The position numbers were made by a program, and so were the translations under genes. Positions 35,387-44,314 of a stretch of DNA of 64,000 nucleotides are shown piece after piece. Each line of letters opens with the position of its first letter. Position 1 is the first letter of the stretch. This DNA comes from UBA8514 sp034933685 (GTDB taxonomy: Bacteria > Bacillota > Clostridia > Lachnospirales > Anaerotignaceae), in the NCBI GenBank assembly GCA_034933685.1, contig JAYFNB010000012.1, forward strand, positions 1 to 64,000. Direction: 5' to 3'. The notes under the pieces are model-generated. The model had not been told where the DNA came from. It searched no databases and saw nothing but the letters and a program-made list of their open reading frames with translations.

Positions 35387-37333
35387 TTATAGATTTAAAA
35401 ATTGTTGAATAAACTGATTTTCTGTAATAATTGGTACACCAAGTTCTTTTGCCTTTTTATTTTTGGAAGATGCCGAAAATGTATCGTTATTAATAAGATA
35501 GTTTGTTTTTGACGTAACACTGCCAGTTACTTTTCCGCCCAGTGCTTCAATTTTTTCCTGCAGTTCTTTTCGGTTTTTAAAATGCTCCACATCCCCTGTT
35601 ATAACAAAGTTAACTCCTTTAAGCCTAAGGTCTTCTTCTGCTTCCTCAACTTTTTGTGGTGTAATATATTGAAGTGCATTTTCTAACAGTATAAGATTTC
35701 TTTCGCTGGAAAAATAGCTTTTAATACTGTGGGCAATAACTTGGCCAAAACCATCAATTTCAATAAGCTCTTCTTCTGTAAGTTCTTTAATATTTTCTAT
35801 TTTATATTTTGCATTTTTACATAAGAGCTTTGCATTGTTAAGCCCAACTTGATTAATACCAAGAGAATATATAAAGTTTGGCAGTTGCACGTTTTTTGCC
35901 TTTTCAATTGCTGATATAAGGTTATTGTAGGATTTTTCGCCAAAACCTTCCATTGCTTTAATTTCTTCTTCAAATTTATTAAGGATAAAAATATCTGTAT
36001 AGTTTTCAATAAAACCATTTTTAACAAATTTCTTTAATGTCTCTTCAGATAATCCTTCAATATTCATGGCATCTCTAGAGGCAAAATGCACAAGGCTTTT
36101 AATAATTTGGGCATTGCAGTTTGGGTTCGTACAGTAAAGAGCCTCTCCATCTTTCAGTCTTCGCACTTCTGTTTCACCATCGCAAACAGGACAGACCTTT
36201 GGTATCTCAATATTATCTTTCTTGGTAATATTTTCAGCAATTTGCGGAATAATCATATTTGCCTTATAAACCTTAATTGTATCACCAATACCTAGCTTTA
36301 ACTCTTTCAAAATACTAAGGTTATGCACGCTTGCCCTATTTACTGTTGTTCCTTCTAATTCCACAGGGTCAAACACAGCAATTGGATTAATAAGCCCTGT
36401 ACGGGATGTGCTCCAGTCTATTTTTCGTAAAATTGTTTCAGCTGTTTCATCTGCCCATTTAAATGCAATGGAATCCTTTGGAAATTTTGAGGTTTCACCC
36501 AAACTTTTGCCATAGCTTATGCTGTTATAGGTAAGCACAAGACCATCAGAGGCAAAATCATTTTCCGTAATTTTTTCCTCAAATTCCTTAATGGCACCTT
36601 CTATAGTTTCTTCAGTAACCAATTTATGCTCAACAACATCAAATCCAAGGGAAGAAAGCCAATCCATTTGATGTATTTTAAAGTCATCAAACTCTTTACC
36701 ATTGGCACTGACAAGGCTGAATGCATAGAACATCACATTGCGTTTAGCAGCTATTTCGTTATTAAGCTGACGCACTGTACCGCTGCAAAGATTTCTTGGA
36801 TTTTTATATTTTTCTTCATCACTTAATTCTTCATTTATTTTTTTAAATTCACTGTAAGCAATTACACCCTCTCCGCGAAGAACCATTTCTCCTTCAAATG
36901 CTATTTTTACAGGAAGATTTTTAAACACCTTTGCGTTGTGAGTTATATCCTCGCCTATTTCACCATTGCCACGGGTTACTGCCTGAATAAGCTCTCCGTC
37001 ATTGTATTTTAATACGATGGTAAGTCCATCCAGCTTCCATGAAAGGATTCCTTCTTTGTTTCCAATCCATTCCTTAAGCCTGCCAATTTCCTTTGTTTTA
37101 TCCAAACTAAGCATACGGCTGTCGTGTTTAATTTTTGTCAGTCCGCTTAAAACAGTATAGCCAACGTTCTTTGTTGGGCTTCCCGAAAGAGTAATTCCTG
37201 TTTTCTCTTCAAGTGCAACGAGCTCATCGTACAGCTTGTCGTACTCATAATCTGTAATAATGGTATCTGCAAGCTGATAATAATGCTTTGAGGCATTATT
37301 AAGTATGTCAATAAGCTGTTTCATTCGGTCCAT
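35387..37333 (-). CDS. ligA: NAD-dependent DNA ligase
   Basis: About 648 residues. The adenylation lysine lies in SWKLDGLTIVLKY (KxDG). The order is the Ia domain with YYQLADTIITDYEYDKLY, the nucleotidyltransferase domain, OB fold, a four-cysteine zinc finger (CPVC and CTNPNC at about 400-422), helix-hairpin-helix repeats and a C-terminal BRCT domain (about 575-648). It seals nicks in replication and repair using NAD. The frame opens at TTG 37342, overlapping the end of pcrA, but ATG at 37333 is a better start after AAGGTGG. It forms an operon with pcrA. Confidence 0.95.
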   Translation of the reverse strand: MDRMKQLIDILNNASKHYYQLADTIITDYEYDKLYDELVALEEKTGITLSGSPTKNVGYTVLSGLTKIKHDSRMLSLDKTKEIGRLKEWIGNKEGILSWKLDGLTIVLKYNDGELIQAVTRGNGEIGEDITHNAKVFKNLPVKIAFEGEMVLRGEGVIAYSEFKKINEELSDEEKYKNPRNLCSGTVRQLNNEIAAKRNVMFYAFSLVSANGKEFDDFKIHQMDWLSSLGFDVVEHKLVTEETIEGAIKEFEEKITENDFASDGLVLTYNSISYGKSLGETSKFPKDSIAFKWADETAETILRKIDWSTSRTGLINPIAVFDPVELEGTTVNRASVHNLSILKELKLGIGDTIKVYKANMIIPQIAENITKKDNIEIPKVCPVCDGETEVRRLKDGEALYCTNPNCNAQIIKSLVHFASRDAMNIEGLSEETLKKFVKNGFIENYTDIFILNKFEEEIKAMEGFGEKSYNNLISAIEKAKNVQLPNFIYSLGINQVGLNNAKLLCKNAKYKIENIKELTEEELIEIDGFGQVIAHSIKSYFSSERNLILLENALQYITPQKVEEAEEDLRLKGVNFVITGDVEHFKNRKELQEKIEALGGKVTGSVTSKTNYLINNDTFSASSKNKKAKELGVPIITENQFIQQFLNL

Positions 37334-37338
37334 ATTTA

Positions 37339-39582
37339 TCAATCCACCTTAATAAGTTTGGAAAGCTTAGCCATAAATTTCTTTGTTCCCTTTCCCTTAA
37401 ACTCAACCTCAACCTCAAAATCTGCACCTGCTGGGTTGATAGACTTTACTGTACCAATGCCATATTTAGGGGCACGCACATTGTCTCCTTCAGTAAAGTT
37501 AAGAGAGAAATCTTTTGGCGCTGGTATGAAGCTATCAGCCGCCGTGCCAACACCATATGCCTTGTTCAAGCCTATTCCACCTGCCATATTAAATGCATTT
37601 TTTGCGCCACCTGCCTTACGTGGAGAAACTGGTGTATATGCCGCAGGGCGTTTCTGTTGTTGCTCCAACACGTCTTCCGGTATTTCCATTAAAAATCTTG
37701 CTGGCTGATTATATTGAGTTTGCCCATTTTGCATTCTGCTTCTTGCGTGGGTAAGAAAAAGTTCTTCCCTTGCCCTTGTAATACCTACGTAGCAAAGTCG
37801 CCTCTCCTCTTGAACATCTTTTTCATCACCAGAAGTTATGCTTCTGTAACTTGGGAACATTCCCTCTTCCATACCAGTCATAAACACGTATGGAAATTCA
37901 AGCCCTTTGGCAGAATGCAGTGTCATAAGCACAACTGCATTTTCGTTTTCAGAATACTCATCAATATCTGCAACTAAGGAAACCTCTTCTAAAAATCCCT
38001 CTAACTCAGCATTTTCTACTCGTTTTGCGTAATCTGCCGCTTTAGATATAAATTCTTCAATATTTTCCTTACGTGTTTCAGCTTCCTCCGTGCCTTCAAG
38101 CTCAAGGGATTCAAAATAGCCTGTTCTAATAGCAACAGCCTCAATTAGCTTAGGTAGCGGAAGTACACCTTTTTCACATTTTAGATTTTCCATTCGATTG
38201 TAAAATTCTTCAAACTTCTTTCCTCTTGTGCCAAGCTTGTCTATTTCATTTATGTGAGTTAGAGCATGATAAATGGACATGGCTTTTTCTGAGGCAAATT
38301 CTGCAACACGCTCTACTGATGTATCCCCAATTCCTCTTTTAGGAACATTAATAACACGCTTAAACGCAATATCATCTGCTGGATTTGCCATAAGCTTAAG
38401 GTATGCAAGTATATCCATAATTTCACGTCTGTCATAGAACCTTGTGCCGCCGCAAAGTCTATAAGGAATAGCTTTTTTAATAAACTGCTCTTCAATCGCA
38501 CGACTTTGAGCATTTGTTCTGTAAAGCACAGCAAATTCTTTATACTCGCGTCCACGACCAATAAGAACGTCAATTTTTTCTGCAATAAATCTGCCTTCCT
38601 CATACTCATTCTCTGCTCTATGAAGGTGAATTATACTTCCACGGTCATTTTCTGTCCAAAGTTGTTTATCTTTACGCTCATTGTTGTTTTTGATAACAGC
38701 ATTTGCCGCTTCAAGTATAGTTTTTGTTGAACGGTAATTTTGCTCAAGTTTAATAACCTCTGCCCCTGGAAAATCCTTCTCAAAGTCAAGAATATTCCTA
38801 ATGTTTGCACCTCTCCAGCCATAAATGCTTTGGTCGTCATCACCAACTACACAAAGATTTTTGTACTTTTTAGCCAACATCTTAACAAGCATATACTGGC
38901 TTGTGTTTGTATCTTGATATTCATCCACCATTATATATTTAAAACGTTCCTGGTAATAATCTAAAACATCAGGCTCGGTCTGTAAAAGCAAAACTGCCAA
39001 GTAAATCAAATCATCAAAATCCATTGCATTGCTTTGTTTTAACCTTTTTTGGTATTCTCTATAACAAGATGCAATCCTTGCCCGTCTAAAATCCTGTCCT
39101 GCTTCTTGAGAATATTGAGTTGGAGAGACAAGTTCCTCTTTCTGGCGACTTATTTCAGCCATTACGCTTTTAAGCGGAAAAGCCTTATCCTGTAAGCCAA
39201 TGTTAAGACGTGTAAAAACATCCTTCATTAATTTTTCAGAATCTTTAGTATCGTATATAGAAAAATTTCTATCATAGCCAAGTTTGTCTGCATCACGTCT
39301 TAAAATACGCACACAGCTAGAGTGGAAGGTGCTTACCCAAATATCTTCAGCTCCTGCTCCAACAAGTCCGTTAACTCTCTCACGCATTTCCTTGGCTGCT
39401 TTATTTGTAAACGTAATTGCCATAATGTTCCACGGCTTAACGCCATTTTCAATAAGATTTGCAACTCTTACTGTAAGTGCTCCTGTTTTACCGCTGCCTG
39501 CACCCGCCAATATAAGCACTGGTCCCTCTGTTTTGTCTACCGCTTTTTTCTGCATTGGATTTAGCTTATCATAACCTATCAT
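37339..39582 (-). CDS. pcrA: ATP-dependent DNA helicase PcrA (UvrD family)
   Basis: A 747-residue SF1A helicase. Motif I is ILAGAGSGKTGALTVRVA, motif II DEYQDTN, motif III VGDDDQSIYGWRGA, motif IV LEQNYRST, then VVLMTLHSAKGLEFPYVF and VGITRAREELFL. The C-terminal tail (about 690-747) has the basic Tudor-like region GDNVRAPKYGIGTVKS. PcrA removes RecA, supports repair and plasmid replication, and in clostridia is usually paired with ligA as here. ATG follows AAGGAGAATATTT. Confidence 0.96.
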   Translation of the reverse strand: MIGYDKLNPMQKKAVDKTEGPVLILAGAGSGKTGALTVRVANLIENGVKPWNIMAITFTNKAAKEMRERVNGLVGAGAEDIWVSTFHSSCVRILRRDADKLGYDRNFSIYDTKDSEKLMKDVFTRLNIGLQDKAFPLKSVMAEISRQKEELVSPTQYSQEAGQDFRRARIASCYREYQKRLKQSNAMDFDDLIYLAVLLLQTEPDVLDYYQERFKYIMVDEYQDTNTSQYMLVKMLAKKYKNLCVVGDDDQSIYGWRGANIRNILDFEKDFPGAEVIKLEQNYRSTKTILEAANAVIKNNNERKDKQLWTENDRGSIIHLHRAENEYEEGRFIAEKIDVLIGRGREYKEFAVLYRTNAQSRAIEEQFIKKAIPYRLCGGTRFYDRREIMDILAYLKLMANPADDIAFKRVINVPKRGIGDTSVERVAEFASEKAMSIYHALTHINEIDKLGTRGKKFEEFYNRMENLKCEKGVLPLPKLIEAVAIRTGYFESLELEGTEEAETRKENIEEFISKAADYAKRVENAELEGFLEEVSLVADIDEYSENENAVVLMTLHSAKGLEFPYVFMTGMEEGMFPSYRSITSGDEKDVQEERRLCYVGITRAREELFLTHARSRMQNGQTQYNQPARFLMEIPEDVLEQQQKRPAAYTPVSPRKAGGAKNAFNMAGGIGLNKAYGVGTAADSFIPAPKDFSLNFTEGDNVRAPKYGIGTVKSINPAGADFEVEVEFKGKGTKKFMAKLSKLIKVD

Positions 39583-39640
39583 AAATATTCTCCTTAACTA
39601 AAATGGTGTAATTTAAATCTGTTAATACACGTCAAAAAGA

Positions 39641-39652
39641 CCCCATACGGGG
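39641..39652. other. Short hairpin CCCC-ATAC-GGGG with T-run upstream of pcrA
   Basis: On the minus strand CCCCGTATGGGG is followed by TCTTTTTG, resembling a very short terminator about 60 bases before the pcrA start. It may be an attenuator, or a second terminator for the yerC transcript. Confidence 0.35.
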
Positions 39653-39691
39653 CAAAATTAACTAATCACATCTCTGTATAAGCAATAAAAA

Positions 39692-39719
39692 GGAAGTTTT
39701 ATTCTACGCTAAAACTTCC
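39692..39719. terminator. Terminator of the yerC gene
   Basis: GGAAGTTTTA (39692-39701) pairs with TAAAACTTCC (39710-39719), loop of eight, followed on the minus strand by TTTTTATT. It lies ten bases after the yerC stop. Confidence 0.8.
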
Positions 39720-39728
39720 CTATTACCG

Positions 39729-40031
39729 CTATTTGTCGTTATTTTTTTGGTTCACCCTGTCTATTGCAAGCTTGTACCCGTCTGTTCCATAAATCAGCGC
39801 TCTGTTCACCCTACTTATTGTAGCAGTGGAGGCTCCAGTTTTTTCAGCTATTTCAATATAGGTACATTTCCTGTCCAACATTTCTGCAACTGCCATTCTT
39901 TGCGCAATAGCATTAATCTCGTGCACTGTACATAAATCCTCAAACAGCTGATAACACTCCTCAACAGTTTCCATACTAAGCACATATTCAAATAGTTTAT
40001 CTGTAAAATCGCTTTTAATTTTTAGATTCAA
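39729..40031 (-). CDS. YerC/YecD-family TrpR-related DNA-binding protein
   Basis: About 100 residues of the TrpR fold. CTYIEIAEKTGASTATISRVNRAL is the helix-turn-helix, preceded by EINAIAQRMAVAEML. The family is widespread in Firmicutes, commonly beside pcrA/ligA, and its ligand and targets are poorly known. The frame opens at GTG 40040, but TTG at 40031 is better spaced from AAGGTGA and is preferred. Upstream, TTTAC-TGCT-GTAAA (about 40077-40090) is a dyad that could be an autoregulatory site. Confidence 0.88.
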   Translation of the reverse strand: MNLKIKSDFTDKLFEYVLSMETVEECYQLFEDLCTVHEINAIAQRMAVAEMLDRKCTYIEIAEKTGASTATISRVNRALIYGTDGYKLAIDRVNQKNNDK

Positions 40032-40065
40032 TAATATCACCTTCGCTGATTAATTGTTAATGTAA

Positions 40066-40090
40066 TTTTAACATTTTACAGCAGTAAAGT
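40066..40090. promoter_or_regulatory. Dyad and 17-base repeat upstream of yerC
   Basis: TTTACAGCAGTAAA is a near-perfect palindrome (TTTAC-N4-GTAAA) at about 40076-40089. The stretch 40066-40082 is identical to 1705-1721. A TrpR-type operator is a possibility; an ordinary promoter with shared hexamers is the alternative. Confidence 0.35.
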
Positions 40091-40330
40091 AAAGGGTTAT
40101 TTTCAGATATAAAAATTTTCACTAGTAATCTGTTTTTTCTTGGTTTTGTGTGGTTTAAGATAGACTACCTTGCAACAAAGAATTATTTATATATTATTTT
40201 TGACGTTTTTTGACTTGCGTCAGAATAAGGCCCTCTGGTTCAATCCAAAGGGCTGTAATTGCCTACATATCTTAAATTAATTCCAGTGTCAAATAAGTTT
40301 AAATTCATAATCTTACTATTCTGTTTATCT

Positions 40331-40912
40331 CTATTTGTTTTCTTCAAGATATTTTGCTTTACATATCAGCTGTGTCATGGTACCCATAGGGCAGTAGACA
40401 CACCAGCTTCTTGGCTTATAAAGAACCATCGTTATAAGCCCTAGCACTGTTGATGTAAGCATAACGCTGTAAAATCCAAAAGCAAACTGAGCAACCCAAG
40501 GAATTGCACCACCAGCATAACTGAAACCCCAGCCAAACTTAAATGTCCAAAGTAGTGTGATTACCTCTTTAAGTTGACCTGTGCCTGTAAACACCAAATA
40601 TGTGACATAAAGCATGTTGAAAAACATGGCAAAAAAGAAAATTAAAAAACCATACCTAAAGTATTTTGATTTTAATAACTTTGGAATATTTTTTTTTCTT
40701 GATAAACCGCATTTGTTTCCCAAAATATCAAACAACTGACCACGGCCGCAATATTTGTTGCAGTAGCTCTTTCCTCCACCAAAAACTGAAATACCAATTG
40801 GTACAAAAAAGCAAATAAGCCCAATCCATGCAAACAGTATATTAAAAAATCCTAATACAATATAAACTGATGAAAAAATCCATAAATATCTGTACCATGG
40901 GTTTTTAGCCAT
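40331..40912 (-). CDS. Membrane 4Fe-4S protein, NapH-like
   Basis: A 193-residue membrane protein with about four or five hydrophobic segments and two cysteine motifs at the membrane edge: CNKYCGRGQLFDILG (about 51-65) and CVYCPMGTMTQ (about 170-180). Such arrangements occur in NapH/NosR/CcoG-type proteins that pass electrons across or along the membrane. It overlaps the ferredoxin gene by eight bases, so the two proteins probably act together. The electron donor and acceptor are unknown. A GC-rich hairpin at 40230-40253 downstream may end the transcript. Confidence 0.75.
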   Translation of the reverse strand: MAKNPWYRYLWIFSSVYIVLGFFNILFAWIGLICFFVPIGISVFGGGKSYCNKYCGRGQLFDILGNKCGLSRKKNIPKLLKSKYFRYGFLIFFFAMFFNMLYVTYLVFTGTGQLKEVITLLWTFKFGWGFSYAGGAIPWVAQFAFGFYSVMLTSTVLGLITMVLYKPRSWCVYCPMGTMTQLICKAKYLEENK

Positions 40913-41099
40913 TTTTAACCACCTCCATACTTATAACAGAGGCAGGACAAACTTTACTGCACTTACCACAACCCACGCATAATTCTGTGTCTACAACAGC
41001 GTTCCTTCCTTTATAAACGTCAACCGCCTGTTTAGGGCATGCGTAAATACAGCATCCGCATGCTACACAATAATTTTCATCAATAACCGCAACTTTCAC
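40905..41099 (-). CDS. 2[4Fe-4S] ferredoxin-type protein
   Basis: A 64-residue ferredoxin with two clusters: CVACGCCIYACPKQAV and CVGCGKCSKVCPASVI. It starts at GTG 41099, nine bases after AAGGAG; the longer frame up to 41138 has no ribosome site. Coupled to the NapH-like membrane protein by an eight-base overlap, it is probably the soluble partner that docks electrons to it. Confidence 0.88.
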   Translation of the reverse strand: MKVAVIDENYCVACGCCIYACPKQAVDVYKGRNAVVDTELCVGCGKCSKVCPASVISMEVVKNG

Positions 41100-41205
41100 A
41101 ATGCATCTCTCCTTAAACATATATGCGCTGATATCCAACGCTTTTATGCTTAAATAATATCATACACAAGAAAATGCTTCCGTGATTTCGTCACATAGCA
41201 GATAA

Positions 41206-41739
41206 TTAACGCTTCATGTGGCAACAACTTCCATCACAGCCCTCGAAACCAATTTTTTTACTTCGTCTTTCCATTAATACAGTGTTACGCCACAGCCCAA
41301 ACTTATCCTTACCTATCATGTGCCTGTATCCAATTTTTCTGAAACCGCATTTTTCATGCAACTCAATGCTTGCTTCATTTTCCTCTAATATAGTAGCTTG
41401 CAATGTCCATAACCCATTGTTATCAGCAATTTCAATTAACTTGTTAAGTAAAGCAAATCCAATTCCCATTCGCTTCTTGTTTGCATCAACATAAACGCTA
41501 AGCTCCACAACTCCAGCATATGCCTCTCTGTGTGATACACGGCTAACGGCAGCGAAACCCACTACTTCACCATCTATTTTTGCAACAATTCTTCCTGTGT
41601 TCATATGAGTGCTATCCCACTCTTCCCAAGTCGGGCACTTAATTTCTAATGTAGCTAAATTAGTCTCCAATCCCTGCTCGTATATACGAAGAACATTCTC
41701 TTTTTCGGCTTCCAGCATTTCACTAATCATAATATCCAT
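41206..41739 (-). CDS. GNAT N-acetyltransferase (phosphinothricin acetyltransferase-like)
   Basis: A 177-residue acetyltransferase. ISEMLEAEKENVLRIYEQGL, the substrate-loop STHMNTGRIVAKIDGEVVGFAAVS (two adjoining pieces) and the acetyl-CoA motif KKRMGIGFALLNKLI match the PAT/ArsN subgroup, followed by EENEASIELHEKCGFRKIGY. Members acetylate phosphinothricin, methionine sulfoximine or other amino acid analogues; the real substrate here is unknown. The C-terminus has the unusual tail GCDGSCCHMKR. ATG at 41739 follows GGGGAG; the longer frame lacks a site. Confidence 0.87.
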   Translation of the reverse strand: MDIMISEMLEAEKENVLRIYEQGLETNLATLEIKCPTWEEWDSTHMNTGRIVAKIDGEVVGFAAVSRVSHREAYAGVVELSVYVDANKKRMGIGFALLNKLIEIADNNGLWTLQATILEENEASIELHEKCGFRKIGYRHMIGKDKFGLWRNTVLMERRSKKIGFEGCDGSCCHMKR

Positions 41740-41834
41740 GTTATCTCCCCATTTCTTGGCAAATTCATATTCACTTTGATACATTTAGTTTTTCGTCTAC
41801 AAGAATATTATAGCATAAATATAAAAAATAAAAT

Positions 41835-41877
41835 ACCCCAGAGATGTGCAGTTTAAATTGCAAAATCCGGGATATTT
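41835..41877 (-). terminator. Terminator of the polyamine operon
   Basis: On the minus strand AAAATATCCC and GGGGTATTTT lie on either side of a second pairing TGCA..TGCA, followed by a long T-rich run. The stem is imperfect but placed directly after the nspC stop. Confidence 0.6.
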
Positions 41878-41890
41878 TCAGTTCAACGGC

Positions 41891-43021
41891 TTATGAAAGC
41901 CTTCCTTTAAAATCATCATAGCCAAAGTTTTTAACAAGGCGTATGGAATTATCTTTTCCTTTAATTGCAATGGAAGGAAGACCAACGCCATTAAAAGTAT
42001 TATTTTTAACCATAGAATAATGTGCCATATCGCAAAAAACAAGCTTATCGCCAACTTTTAATGGTCTATCAAAAGAGTAGTCGCCAATAATGTCCCCAGC
42101 CAGACAAGTGTTTCCTCCTAGTCTGTAGGTAAAAGTTTTCTCTCCTGCTTCACCGCTACCCACAATGTAAGGACGGTATGGCATTTCCAAAACATCTGGC
42201 ATATGGCAAGCAGCTGAAGCATCCAAAATGGCAAGGTTTATGGTGTTTTCAAATACATCCAGCACCGTACTTACTAAGTAGCCTGTATTTAAAACAACAG
42301 CTTCACCTGGTTCTAAATAAACTTGTACATTATATTTTTCTTTAAACCTATTAATTGTATTAATAAGCGTTTCTACATCATAATCTTTACGGGTAATATG
42401 GTGACCACCACCAAAATTCACCCACTCCATTTGAGTCAAAAATTCACCAAACTTCTGTTCAAAAGCATTTAGTGTTTTCACTAAGTCATCTGAATTTTGC
42501 TCACAAAGGGTATGAAAATGTAGTCCGCTAACACCATCAAGTAAATTTGCATCAAAGTTTTTCTTGGTAATTCCAAGGCGTGAACCCTCACTGCAAGGGT
42601 CATAAATGGCATGCTCACCTGTTGAGAATTCAGGATTTACCCTAAGCCCAATTTTTCTACCCTTGCTAAGTGCTTTATCTTTAAATTTGTTAAACTGTGC
42701 AAAAGAATTGAATACAATATGCCCACAAATATCAGTAATTTCATCAAATTCACCATCTAGGTAGGCAGGGGAAAAAATATGATTTTCCTTTCCCATTTCC
42801 TCGTACCCTAGGCGTGCTTCGAATAATCCACTGGCAGTAGTTCCGTCTAAATATTCACCAATTAAAGGATAAAGTGAAAACATCGAAAAAGCTTTCTGCG
42901 CAAGTAATATTTTACACCCAGTACGGGCCTTTATTTGTTTTAGAGTTTCCAAATTCTTAATCAGCAAGGTTTCGTCAACAATATAGTATGGCGTTGGAAT
43001 TTCGTGAATATTAAAATCCAT
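41891..43021 (-). CDS. nspC: Carboxynorspermidine/carboxyspermidine decarboxylase
   Basis: A 376-residue fold-type III PLP enzyme (alanine racemase-like barrel). The PLP lysine lies in KILLAQKAFSMFSLYP, and FHTLCEQNSDDL, VNFGGGHHITR and YLEPGEAVVLNTGYL match the NspC/CASDC family; the active-site cysteine region is GNTCLAGDIIGDY. It decarboxylates carboxyspermidine (or carboxynorspermidine) to spermidine (or norspermidine). It directly follows the dehydrogenase that makes its substrate and is last in the six-gene polyamine operon. Confidence 0.93.
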   Translation of the reverse strand: MDFNIHEIPTPYYIVDETLLIKNLETLKQIKARTGCKILLAQKAFSMFSLYPLIGEYLDGTTASGLFEARLGYEEMGKENHIFSPAYLDGEFDEITDICGHIVFNSFAQFNKFKDKALSKGRKIGLRVNPEFSTGEHAIYDPCSEGSRLGITKKNFDANLLDGVSGLHFHTLCEQNSDDLVKTLNAFEQKFGEFLTQMEWVNFGGGHHITRKDYDVETLINTINRFKEKYNVQVYLEPGEAVVLNTGYLVSTVLDVFENTINLAILDASAACHMPDVLEMPYRPYIVGSGEAGEKTFTYRLGGNTCLAGDIIGDYSFDRPLKVGDKLVFCDMAHYSMVKNNTFNGVGLPSIAIKGKDNSIRLVKNFGYDDFKGRLS

Positions 43022-43029
43022 ATTTACTC

Positions 43030-44229
43030 CTAGTCTACCAACTCTGGGTTAAAGCTTTCCTGCCAAGGTAAGCCCCACTTGTTAAGTGCATCCATAAATG
43101 GATCTGGGTCAAATTCTTCAATATTGTGCACGCCTGCTTTGTTCCACGTGCCATTCATTACAAGCATTGCACCAATCATTGCAGGCACACCTGTTGTGTA
43201 GGAAATAGCCTGAGATTCCACCTCACGGTAGCATTCTTCATGGTCACACACATTGTAAATGTAGTACAACTTCTCTTTGCCATCTTTTTTACCTGTGAAA
43301 ATACAGCCAATATTAGTTTTCCCTTTTGTACGTGGACCTAATGTTGATGGATCTGGTAAAACAGCTTTCAAAAATTGAAGAGGAACAATTTGCCTTCCTT
43401 CAAACTCAATTGGCTCTATTGAAGTCATTCCCACGTTTTCTAGGCATTTTAAATGTGTAATGTAGCTTTGTCCAAAGGTCATGAAGAAGCGAATACGTTT
43501 AATTCCTTTAATATTAAGAGCAAGAGACTCTAATTCCTCATGATGTAGTAAGTACATATCTTTTTCACCAATTTCTGGAAAATTATATACTCTTTTAATT
43601 TCCATTGGCTCTGTTTCAATCCATTCGCCATTTTCCCAATAGCTTCCCTTTGCACTTACTTCACGAATGTTTATTTCTGGGTTGAAGTTTGTTGCAAATG
43701 GATATCCATGGTCACCTGCATTAGCGTCTAAAATATCAATGTAGTTAATTTCATCAAAGTGGTGTTTTTGTGCATATGCAGAAAATACACCTGTTACACC
43801 AGGGTCAAAACCACTTCCCAAAAGTGCAGTAATTCCAGCCTTTTCAAACTTTTCACGGTATTCCCACTGCCATTTGTACTCAAATTTTGCTTCATCTTTT
43901 GGTTCATAGTTCGCTGTGTCAATGTAATGTGTTTTAGTTGCAAGGCAAGCGTCCATAATTGTTAAATCCTGATATGGCAAAGCTAGATTTAATACAACAT
44001 CTGGCTTAAATTCTGTAATAAGTGCAACCAATTCATCTACATTATCAGCGTCAACTTGAGCTGTATGAATTTTAGTTTTTCCGCCATCTAACTTTGCTTT
44101 AAGTGCGTCACATTTACTTTTAGTTCTGCTTGCAATCATAATTTCCTCAAAAACTTCGCTGTTTTGACAGCATTTGTGAATTGCAACACTTGCAACTCCT
44201 CCACAACCAATAATTAATGCTTTTCCCAT
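43030..44229 (-). CDS. Carboxy(nor)spermidine dehydrogenase (CASDH)
   Basis: A 399-residue saccharopine-dehydrogenase-like enzyme. The Rossmann motif is ALIIGCGGVASVAIHKC, and the TALLGSGFDPGVTGVFSAY and AISYTTGVPAMIGAML segments are typical of CASDH. It condenses putrescine (or diaminopropane) with aspartate semialdehyde using NADPH to give carboxyspermidine. Translation starts at ATG 44229 after GGAG. With NspC it forms the alternative spermidine route in the same operon as SpeD/SpeE. Confidence 0.93.
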   Translation of the reverse strand: MGKALIIGCGGVASVAIHKCCQNSEVFEEIMIASRTKSKCDALKAKLDGGKTKIHTAQVDADNVDELVALITEFKPDVVLNLALPYQDLTIMDACLATKTHYIDTANYEPKDEAKFEYKWQWEYREKFEKAGITALLGSGFDPGVTGVFSAYAQKHHFDEINYIDILDANAGDHGYPFATNFNPEINIREVSAKGSYWENGEWIETEPMEIKRVYNFPEIGEKDMYLLHHEELESLALNIKGIKRIRFFMTFGQSYITHLKCLENVGMTSIEPIEFEGRQIVPLQFLKAVLPDPSTLGPRTKGKTNIGCIFTGKKDGKEKLYYIYNVCDHEECYREVESQAISYTTGVPAMIGAMLVMNGTWNKAGVHNIEEFDPDPFMDALNKWGLPWQESFNPELVD

Positions 44230-44314
44230 AATAATTACTCCATTTCCGCCGTATATTCGGCAACATATTTTATATTAACTCTTACCCTACGAAGTAGAGA
44301 TATGATAAGACACT

